Below are positions 51,670 through 57,547 of a stretch of 57,547 nt of DNA, in pieces. The stretch is from positions 1-57,547 of the forward strand of contig CANRIS010000016.1 in assembly GCA_947630725.1 (NCBI GenBank), read 5' to 3'. A program made the position numbers and the translations under genes. This stretch comes from an uncultured Clostridia bacterium (GTDB lineage Bacteria > Bacillota > Clostridia > Lachnospirales > CAG-274). Position 1 is the first letter of the stretch; each line of letters starts with the position of its first letter. The notes under the pieces are model-generated. The model worked only from the letters and a program-made list of their open reading frames with translations. It was not told the DNA's origin and did no database searches.

Positions 51670-53337
51670 TCATAACAGAAATAACAGAACATTTACGGCA
51701 ATACACAAAAGCACGCCGCACACGGTAGGGATCAGAAAGCCGAGAAAAGTCATTTTCAGGCTGCCTGTTTCCTTTTTTATTGTCATAAGAGCCGTAGCGC
51801 AGGGAAAATGACATATGCAAAATATCATTGCGCAGAGAGCCGTTTGTCTGCTCCAGCCGTTTGCCGTCAGAATGTCCTTTATGCTTCCTTTTCCTCCGTA
51901 TATCATAAGTATGAGCGGAAGAACTATCTCATTTGCGGGAAACCCCAGTATAAAGCCTGCAAGTATGCTGCCGTCAAGCCCCATAAGCCTCCCCAATGGG
52001 TCAAGAAATGCCGATATATAGCCTATCAGGCTTTCTCCGCCTATGCCGACCCTCGTAAGCAGCCATATGACAACCCCCGCAGGCGCAGCGGCTGTGACAG
52101 CCCTGCCAAGCACAAAAGCCGTTCTGTCCGCAAGGCTCCTTATCAATATCTGTTTTATATTCGGCCTCCTGTAGGGCGGAAGCTCAAGTACAAACGAGGA
52201 CTTTTCTCCGTGCATCAGTATTCTCGTCACAAGCACGGTTATCAGAACCCCCGCCACAAGCGCCCCCAGCATGGCAGCCGCCGACGCTATATCGGCATTT
52301 CTGCCCACAGAGAAGAACATCGTCCCCATCATAATTATAAGGGGAAACCTGCCATTGCAGGGCATAAACACATTTGTGAGTATGGCGGCTCTTCTTTCCT
52401 TTTCGGTCTCTATTATTCTTGCGGATATAATGCCTGCGGCGTTGCAGCCTATGCCCATACTCATACACAGAGCCTGCTTTCCGTTTGTGCCTGCGCAGCG
52501 GAAAAGCCTGTCGAGGTTGAAGGCTATCCTCGGAAGAAATCCCAGATCCTCCAGAAAAGTAAAAAGAGGGAAAAATATCGCCATAGGAGGCAGCATAACC
52601 GACACCACCTCCGACACTGTGCCGTATACGCCGTCCAAAGCGAGGCTTTTCACTCCCTCGGCCACTCTGAGGCGGTCAAAAATGCCCTCCAGCAGCAGCC
52701 TCACCTTTTCAAACAACACTCCGAGAGCCGCCGAAGGATAGTTTGCTCCCACGGCCGTTATCCACAGCATAGCCCCGAACACGCACAGCATTATGGGTAT
52801 GCCCAGTCTGTCGCTTAAAAGAATGCTGTCTATTTTTCTGTCAAGCTCCCTTGCGGAGGAGGGGCGAATCTTTACAAATTCTCTGAAAAGCTCTCCCGAA
52901 AGGCTTGTATAATACTCTGTCTCTCGCAGTCCCGCAGGCTCCCTTTCGCAGATCTCCTCACAAAGCGCCCTTTCAAGAGGCTCCGCGCCGTTTTTTTTGC
53001 CTGCCGACATACCTATAACCTTTATTCCGAGCTTTTCGCCAAGCCCCTTTATATCTATGTCAAAGCCCTTTTTTTCGGCCTCGTCCATCATATTGATACA
53101 CAGTATGACCCTCGGTCTTATATCCGCTATCTGAAGCCCCAATATAAGGCTCCTTTCAAGGCAGCTTCCATCAGCCACAACTATGGTTATATCATCCCTG
53201 TTCTCCCTCAGAAAGCTTACCGCTCTTTCTTCGTCCTCCGATACGGGCTTAAGAGAATACATCCCCGGCAGATCGGCTATCTCAAAGTCCCTGTATCTGC
53301 CAACGGCAGTCCCTACGGTCTTTCCGCTCCAATTTCC
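51670..53337 (-). pseudogene. feoB: feoB truncated at its 5' end by a prophage
   Basis: The frame encodes a ferrous iron transporter FeoB from the switch I region to the C-terminus. It begins GNWSGKTVGTAVGRYRDFEI, continues with the G3 motif ADLPGMYSL and the G4 motif INMMDEAEKKG, and then has the Gate and FeoB-C membrane domains (MLPPMAIFFPLFTFLEDLGF, GIGCNAAGII, FPANEIVL). The G1 P-loop (GNPNxGKT-type) and everything before it are absent. Upstream of Gly (53337-53335) the sequence stops resembling FeoB and becomes phage DNA. There is no ATG, GTG or TTG before 53262 in frame with a ribosome site. The missing 5' part, and feoA, may lie at the far end of the prophage outside the window. Confidence 0.88.
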
Positions 53338-53345
53338 CGTGGGAA
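53330..53345. other. Prophage-feoB junction, candidate attachment site
   Basis: FeoB homology on the left ends at about 53337, and the phage lysis module starts right after it. The sequence CAATTTCCCGTGGGAA at the join includes the feoB codons for Gly-Asn-Trp and a short CCCGTGGG dyad. One attachment core should lie here; its partner would be at the other prophage end. The exact core cannot be fixed from one side. Confidence 0.6.
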
Positions 53346-53371
53346 GAATTAAATTAGTACCATATACAAAT

Positions 53372-53401
53372 GAGGGGAAACATTTCTAAATGCTCCCCCT
53401 C
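53372..53401 (-). terminator. Terminator of the phage late operon
   Basis: GAGGGG and CCCCTC pair, with inner CATTT/AAATG, giving a stem-loop seven bases after the amidase stop. On the minus strand ATTTGT follows. It would stop late transcription at the host junction. Confidence 0.65.
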
Positions 53402-53407
53402 TGCAAT

Positions 53408-54247
53408 TCACTTAAACCTCGTTATAACAGGCTTTTCCTTATAGTCTATCGCAAGGCCGCCGAGCTTGTCTATTATGTCTCTCATCGCCACAAGATTTGT
53501 GCCGTTTACGTTTATTCCCCTTACCGAGGTTTCTTTGCCATCTATCAGAATGGCTATGTCCTTTATGTCAACATCGAGAGAGGGGGTTTTTGTGTTTGCG
53601 TCATATCCGACATTAAACCCCTTGTCCTTAAGGTCTGACAGACATATGTAGTTTTTGCCGTCCTTAAGTATTCTGTTTATGCTACATTCTGTGCCGTTTA
53701 TTTTAATACTTGTTGTGTCTACCATTTCCTTATCCTCCTTTTCGGCGATCCTTGATCTGAAGTCGCTCCACGCCTGCGCATTCTCCACAAACGGAGCGGG
53801 ACAGTTTTTGTGGGTCACGTCATAGTGGCGTATAACATTTTCTTTCGTTACGCCGTACTTTTCCATAAGGCTTTTTACCAGCTTTACGGCATTATCAACG
53901 GTCTTGTCAAGAAAATAAAAGCGGCCGTTTTTGTCCTTCCTCGAACATAGCTCAACGCCTATGCTGTTGTTGTTCCTGCAATATTTATGATAATACGTTC
54001 CGCTTGTGCCGCAGTGCCATGCTATATCCCTGTCGTCAACACACTGCCATATTTCGTTTTCATCGACAAAATAATGAGCCGAGGCATTTCTGTTTACGGA
54101 CTTGAAATAGTTTGTATTTCCGTATGCAGTGTCGCCGTTATTGCCCGTGTAGTGTATCACTATGTATTTTACTCTGTCACAAGCCTTTCCCGAATAACCG
54201 TTCAAATTTACTTTGGTAAGGTTTTTGTGTATAGTAGGATCCGCCAT
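53408..54247 (-). CDS. Phage endolysin, N-acetylmuramoyl-L-alanine amidase
   Basis: A 279-residue lysis enzyme cleaving the bond between muramic acid and the peptide. The Amidase_2 domain (about 10-165) has the first zinc His in YIVIHYTGN (His32), the active-site region SAHYFVDENEIWQCV, AWHCG, SIGVELC and the remaining zinc ligands in RHYDVTHKNCPAPF. The C-terminal part (about 180-279) has two strands-rich repeats, SIKINGTECSINRIL and LIDGKETSVRGINVNG, resembling the copper-amine-oxidase-like stalk domain that some endolysins and spore proteins use for wall binding. Seven bases separate it from the holin gene. Confidence 0.92.
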   Translation of the reverse strand: MADPTIHKNLTKVNLNGYSGKACDRVKYIVIHYTGNNGDTAYGNTNYFKSVNRNASAHYFVDENEIWQCVDDRDIAWHCGTSGTYYHKYCRNNNSIGVELCSRKDKNGRFYFLDKTVDNAVKLVKSLMEKYGVTKENVIRHYDVTHKNCPAPFVENAQAWSDFRSRIAEKEDKEMVDTTSIKINGTECSINRILKDGKNYICLSDLKDKGFNVGYDANTKTPSLDVDIKDIAILIDGKETSVRGINVNGTNLVAMRDIIDKLGGLAIDYKEKPVITRFK

Positions 54248-54253
54248 ACAGTC

Positions 54254-54487
54254 TCACTCCTTTATACCCTTCATATACTCATCGGCCTTGATCGCAGCTT
54301 CGCTAAAGCTGTTGTTTTTCCACCAAGCCACAACCGAGGCAGCTATCGTAAAACCGAGAGAAATAAACTCAGTCACCTGTTCGTCGCTTATGGGTATAAT
54401 GCTGTGTCCCGTTGCCGTTAAGATCTGATTTATAAGCGCCAGCGCCAGCAGTACCGTTCTTATTATTGTTCCTTTTGAAATGTTCAT
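54254..54487 (-). CDS. Phage holin, SPP1 family
   Basis: A 77-residue protein with two membrane helices (TVLLALALINQILTATG and FISLGFTIAASVVAWW) joined by SIIPISDEQV, then WKNNSFSEAAIKADEYM. This is the SPP1/phi-29-type small holin, which makes membrane lesions that release the endolysin. It lies directly upstream of the amidase, the normal lysis-cassette order. Confidence 0.92.
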   Translation of the reverse strand: MNISKGTIIRTVLLALALINQILTATGHSIIPISDEQVTEFISLGFTIAASVVAWWKNNSFSEAAIKADEYMKGIKE

Positions 54488-54490
54488 TTT

Positions 54491-54940
54491 TTATTCCTCC
54501 TTTGTCTCCGGGGACTGTTTCGGCAGCTCCCTTATGTCTTTCATAAACCCGTCTATAAAAGAATTTCCGCCCTCTGTCTTATAGTGCTGATACCGTTTTT
54601 CGATACATTCCAGACTATAATCGTCTATCCACTTTGCGGCATAACAATAATACCGATGTTTCTCGGTTATAAAATTCTTTATGTCGTCCTTGTCGGAGTT
54701 TATGAGTATAGTTATTTTATCGTTTATCTTCGCAAGCTCGTCCTTTATTTCGGTTATATCCTCTTGATTGTCCCTTATCTGCCCCGCCTGCTTTTCTTTT
54801 TTATTTATGTTGTCGACAGTCCGCCAAAAATGCTTTGCCTGCCAGTCCCAGAAGTCAACGGCTCCCTTGACGGCCAGTGCCAGCGTCACGACCACAAACA
54901 ATATCTGCGCCGAGGTATACGACTTCAGAAGTTCTATCAT
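54491..54940 (-). CDS. Phage protein with membrane anchor and coiled coil
   Basis: A 149-residue protein. It has one N-terminal membrane helix (AQILFVVVTLALAVKGAVDF), the segment WDWQAKHFW, then a heptad-rich coiled coil (about 40-85, with IKDELAKINDKI) and a C-terminal YYCYAAKWIDDYSLECIEKR part. Similar small proteins often sit between the tail genes and holin in Firmicutes phages. Its function is unknown. Three bases separate it from the holin gene, so it is part of the lysis-end transcript. Confidence 0.75.
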   Translation of the reverse strand: MIELLKSYTSAQILFVVVTLALAVKGAVDFWDWQAKHFWRTVDNINKKEKQAGQIRDNQEDITEIKDELAKINDKITILINSDKDDIKNFITEKHRYYCYAAKWIDDYSLECIEKRYQHYKTEGGNSFIDGFMKDIRELPKQSPETKEE

Positions 54941-54963
54941 ATCCTATCACCTCGATTTATTTT

Positions 54964-55107
54964 TCACGGGGCAAAACATTTTCTCAAAAGTCCCTTGTCA
55001 CTTTCGGACAAGCTTTTGTATGCCGCAAGCACGGTTTCAAGATCTTCTCCTCTTCCGAGCTTAAGCTCTATGCCCTTTTTCAGTACAGTCATTTTTGCGT
55101 CACTCAT
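54964..55107 (-). CDS. Small phage protein, 47 residues
   Basis: This short frame begins MSDAKMTVLKKGIELKL and ends LLRKCFAP. A strong AGGAGG lies eight bases before the ATG, and the start overlaps the stop of the previous gene by eight bases. The coding is dense on both sides, so it is very likely translated. It appears to be a single helix-rich peptide without a membrane segment. I do not recognise it. Confidence 0.7.
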   Translation of the reverse strand: MSDAKMTVLKKGIELKLGRGEDLETVLAAYKSLSESDKGLLRKCFAP

Positions 55108-55555
55108 TGTATGCGCCTCCTATCATATCGGCAACAACCTCTGTAAGAGCGTTTATGTTCTCCGTCTGTATGTCGCTCTGTTCCTCGGTATAGGTTTTCT
55201 GTCCCATTGTGACTTTTATGACCCTTATTTTTGTTTCCGGGGATGTGTAAGCTTCTTCGGCTGTCACTTCGTCCTCTATGCTTAAGCCTGCAAAAAGCGA
55301 ATAGCCGCTGTGGAGGTATGAGTTTGTTATATTTTCTTCGGGTCTGTATTTTGAAAGATCAATGCTATCGTCCGTAATGGTTATAAGCCTTGTGTTTTCC
55401 GACTCCGAGAAAAGCCTGCAAAGCTCATCTGCGCTATAGCTGTCAAAAGCAAAAACAAATGTAAGAGTATCCCTGTTTGAGCCTCTCACAAACTGTCTGC
55501 GGCCTGAAACCGACAGACAGTCAAGTTCGGTTTTGTTATTAAGATTTATTTTCAT
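55100..55555 (-). CDS. Phage tail-region protein of unknown function
   Basis: A 151-residue soluble protein. It begins MKINLNNKTELDCLSVSGRR and is mostly alternating strands (DTLTFVFAFDSYSADEL, HSGYSLFAGLSIEDEV), ending in a helix ENINALTEVVADMIGG. Proteins of this size and place are often tail accessory or fibre-assembly factors, but there is no motif to prove it. It starts 26 bases after the repeat protein gene. Confidence 0.65.
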   Translation of the reverse strand: MKINLNNKTELDCLSVSGRRQFVRGSNRDTLTFVFAFDSYSADELCRLFSESENTRLITITDDSIDLSKYRPEENITNSYLHSGYSLFAGLSIEDEVTAEEAYTSPETKIRVIKVTMGQKTYTEEQSDIQTENINALTEVVADMIGGAYNE

Positions 55556-55581
55556 AAATATCCCCCTTGTATAAATATTTT

Positions 55582-56220
55582 TTATAAAAGTATGTATGTG
55601 TTTGCGGTTGCGCCGTCCTTTACTGCGAAATACAGCTCTGCGTATGCTCCATCGCTTGACTCGGATGTAACTTTGTAGGTTATTGACGAGGGTATAGCGA
55701 TGTTTTTTTCGACTTTCAGCGTCCCCTTGAGGTTGTAGTAATCAGCCGCTATATTTTCATCCACAGAGACTATGTTCGTTCCCGTAAGGTTGTTTTTTAT
55801 GTAACCCGTTGTGTAATAATTCTGCAAATAGTCGTTATAGTTCATTGAAATTATGCCTGTAAGTATGCTGCTTTCAAAAGATACTTCCGATATGCCCTCT
55901 GCCCCTGCGCAGAGCGAAACCGACAACGTAATTTCATCATTCGGCAGAAAGGTTATGCCCTCGGGATTTACGGAAGTAAGCTTAATGAGAGAATCCGAAT
56001 CGGTCTCCGAATAAAGCGTATCGTACCCCTGACCGTACTTTTTGCCGCTGCTGTCGATAAAATACAACGACTTCCAGTTTCTTTCGCCGCCGAAAACCTG
56101 TCTCGCAACATTTCCGACCCCGACATACTGACTTTTCAGCTGCCTTGCAACATTTCCGACTCCTATGTACTTGCTCTTTAATTCTCTCGCAGTACCGTTC
56201 ACACCTATATAGATCGGCAT
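55582..56220 (-). CDS. Phage tail protein with tandem IGVGNVARQ repeats
   Basis: A 212-residue protein. The N-terminus has three tandem 15-residue repeats: YIGVNGTARELKSK, YIGVGNVARQLKSQ and YVGVGNVARQVFGG. This repeat type is widespread in Firmicutes prophage tail proteins. The rest (about 50-212) is a beta-rich domain with Ser, Asn and Tyr-rich strands. It lies between the collagen-like fibre and the small accessory proteins, so it is likely a distal tail or baseplate component. Confidence 0.8.
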   Translation of the reverse strand: MPIYIGVNGTARELKSKYIGVGNVARQLKSQYVGVGNVARQVFGGERNWKSLYFIDSSGKKYGQGYDTLYSETDSDSLIKLTSVNPEGITFLPNDEITLSVSLCAGAEGISEVSFESSILTGIISMNYNDYLQNYYTTGYIKNNLTGTNIVSVDENIAADYYNLKGTLKVEKNIAIPSSITYKVTSESSDGAYAELYFAVKDGATANTYILL

Positions 56221-56233
56221 AAAATCACCTTCT

Positions 56234-57547
56234 TTAAGAATATTGCATATAGATACAGCCCGTGGACAAGGATGCGCCCGATGAAAGGCTGCCTGTACCG
56301 GAATATATACCCGTTATGCTGAGAGGGGCTGTTGAAACGCCGTTTATTGTTTTGTTTCCGTCACCGATTTTAATATTCTTGCCGAAATAATTATTGCAGT
56401 AGCACTGATAAAGATAGTAGGAGTCAGCTCCCAATATACCATAGTTGGTCTTATCGCCTCTTATATGTTTATCGCCCGAAAGTATAATGTCTCCGGTTAC
56501 CGTTCCTCCGCTTAAAGGAAGATAATTATTGTGGCTGTGACTTGCCGCCGCAGCCCCTACGCTTGACGCATTTATGTTTACGGTCTTTGCTCCGCTGCCG
56601 TCATAGGACGTGTTTGTTCCGTTTACGTTAAGGGTCAGAGAATAAGGATTTTTCAGACTTGAATATGTTGTATTGGGCGGGACTTGCCACGAGCCGTCCT
56701 CTCTCAGGTATTTTGTGGTGGTACTTCCCGAAGCTCTTGTAGGAACTAACCCTGCCGAACTTCCCTTATACTCCCCATAAGTGGTATTAGCAGGCGTTGC
56801 CCACTGCCCGTCACCCCTGAGATAAGCCGATGTGCTTGTAGCCTTTGGAGCAAGCCCGTTGGCCGATGTTGAAAATACAGCCGTTGTGGTAGCGTTCACG
56901 CCTGCATCGCCTTTTGGCCCCTGCGGTCCTGTCGCTCCTTGCGCCCCTCTGGGTATGGTAAAGTTGAGCTTTGCGGCGTTCGCCGTTCCTGCATTGGTAA
57001 CAGAAGCATTTGTCCCTGCCGCTCCCGTTGTTACAGTCCCGATCGTTATTGTTGCTGCCGCTCCTGCCGCTCCCGTTTCGCCCTTGTCGCCTTTCGCACC
57101 TTGTAAGCCTGTCGCTCCTTGCGCTCCTTGTGCGCCTCTGTCGCCCTGCGCTCCTTTGTCTCCCTTATCACCTTTCGATACAAGCAAAGTCCACTTCGTA
57201 CTATCCCAAGAACCGGACGTATGACTTGACTTGCAGGCGTAGGCCGAACCGTTGTATGTAACTATGTCAATATATGAGCTGTCGCATACATAGGGAGTAC
57301 TTGCTGTCCATGCGCCTTTGTTTCTTATGGATGTTCCCGTAGCTCCTTTGTCGCCTTTTGCGCCTGTATCTCCTTTCGCTCCTGCTGCGCCCGTTTCGCC
57401 TTTGGCTCCTGCGGCTCCCGTTTCACCTTTGTCGCCTTTCGCTCCCTTAAGTCCCGAAAATGCAAAATCGAAAACCTTTTCGGTGTCGGTCTCGGACTCC
57501 GTGACCTTGACACTTGGCGTACCCGTACCGCTGTCAACGCTTACATT
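56234..57547 (-). CDS. Collagen-like phage tail fibre, 5' end missing
   Basis: A single reading frame is open from the right edge to 56234 (437 codons). It is the C-terminal part of a fibre. Visible order: strands-rich segment, collagen-like Gly-X-Y run (KGAKGDKGETGAAGAKGE), a carbohydrate-binding-like module (AWTASTPYVCD, ACKSSHTSGSWDSTKW), a second Gly-X-Y run (KGDKGAQGDRGAQGAQG), a third (PRGAQGATGPQGPKGDAG), then repeats STSAYLRGDGQWATP and STTTKYLREDGSWQVP and a C-terminal knob ending GCIYMQYS. An apparent start at 57187 (TTG) is internal and not the true beginning. Such fibres trimerise and bind the host surface. Confidence 0.85.
   Translation of the reverse strand, partial: NVSVDSGTGTPSVKVTESETDTEKVFDFAFSGLKGAKGDKGETGAAGAKGETGAAGAKGDTGAKGDKGATGTSIRNKGAWTASTPYVCDSSYIDIVTYNGSAYACKSSHTSGSWDSTKWTLLVSKGDKGDKGAQGDRGAQGAQGATGLQGAKGDKGETGAAGAAATITIGTVTTGAAGTNASVTNAGTANAAKLNFTIPRGAQGATGPQGPKGDAGVNATTTAVFSTSANGLAPKATSTSAYLRGDGQWATPANTTYGEYKGSSAGLVPTRASGSTTTKYLREDGSWQVPPNTTYSSLKNPYSLTLNVNGTNTSYDGSGAKTVNINASSVGAAAASHSHNNYLPLSGGTVTGDIILSGDKHIRGDKTNYGILGADSYYLYQCYCNNYFGKNIKIGDGNKTINGVSTAPLSITGIYSGTGSLSSGASLSTGCIYMQYS

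Larger units (their letters stand above)
53338..57547 (-). mobile_element. Prophage, left end (tail fibre and lysis genes)
   Basis: All genes from 53408 to the right edge are transcribed leftward and form a typical late phage end: collagen-like tail fibre, small virion or unknown proteins, holin, amidase, terminator, then bacterial feoB. No integrase, repressor, capsid or terminase gene is visible; they would be to the right of the window. The direction implies that the integrase lies at the opposite end. Confidence 0.88.

Noticed and set aside
53338..53385. Reading GNWSGKT in the feoB remnant as an intact P-loop
   Set aside because: By position this is the GNWPG-type switch I segment that precedes DLPG by about 20 residues. 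The real P-loop should be some 20 residues further upstream, where the sequence is phage.
57187..57324. Break between two separate tail-fibre genes
   Set aside because: Translation in the same frame is open across the interval, so this is one gene; the apparent start at 57187 is an internal TTG.

Overview
The window looks like a chromosomal segment of a Gram-positive Clostridia-class gut or rumen anaerobe. The evidence is AGGAGG-type ribosome sites, an S-layer-homology surface protein, a pectate lyase of the type seen in pectin-degrading Clostridia such as Monoglobus, a PotABCD operon, a YitT protein and an SPP1-like phage lysis cassette. The genus is a guess. There are no rRNA, tRNA or CRISPR features that I can see. 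One block (about 20.1-22.7 kb) is much more AT-rich than the rest.

Layout. (1) 1-1.4 kb: the start of a gene running off the left edge, then a graveyard of decayed insertion sequences (an IS30 fragment, an IS3 relic split by a compact three-hairpin element). (2) 1.5-20.1 kb, plus strand: the most interesting locus. An AgrA/AgrC-like LytTR regulator and GHKL kinase precede a solute-binding-type lipoprotein, a HlyD-like adaptor, a C39-peptidase ABC exporter and a second ABC exporter with the N-terminal domain of NHLM-type bacteriocin systems. Then come a 3097-residue S-layer-anchored surface protein and, last before the terminators, a 48-residue peptide gene with an acidic double-glycine leader. 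I read it as a self-contained peptide secretion, sensing and surface-display system. No modification enzyme is visible. (3) 20.5-22.3 kb: an AT-rich gene for a large polytopic membrane protein with weak UbiA-like motifs, probably acquired.

(4) 22.7-37.2 kb, minus strand: an exopolysaccharide operon read from a strong promoter at 37.2 kb. It encodes an initiating sugar-phosphate transferase, four glycosyltransferases, two Wzz-like proteins (one fused to a degenerate EAL domain), a membrane metallophosphoesterase, a flippase, LicD, a secreted tyrosine-phosphatase-like protein and a secreted GH16 glucanase. No Wzy polymerase was recognised. (5) 37.3-41.8 kb: MetY-type O-acetylhomoserine sulfhydrylase, then a secreted PL1 pectate lyase, each with its own promoter. 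Between them lies a multi-hairpin repeat whose near-identical inverted partner sits at 3.85-4.08 kb inside the peptide locus. (6) 41.8-46.6 kb: potABCD with a structured leader and an unusual PotA carrying a duplicated domain inserted in its C-terminal region. (7) 46.7-51.6 kb: ftsZ, a sirtuin, an Lrp regulator with its aminotransferase, and yitT.

(8) 51.6-57.5 kb: feoB cut off inside its GTPase domain at about 53,338, with prophage on the other side. The prophage runs off the right edge and shows, leftwards, a collagen-like tail fibre, small late proteins, a holin and an amidase. All family names rest on motifs read by eye. Promoter and terminator calls rest on hexamers and inverted repeats; no search or folding program was run.
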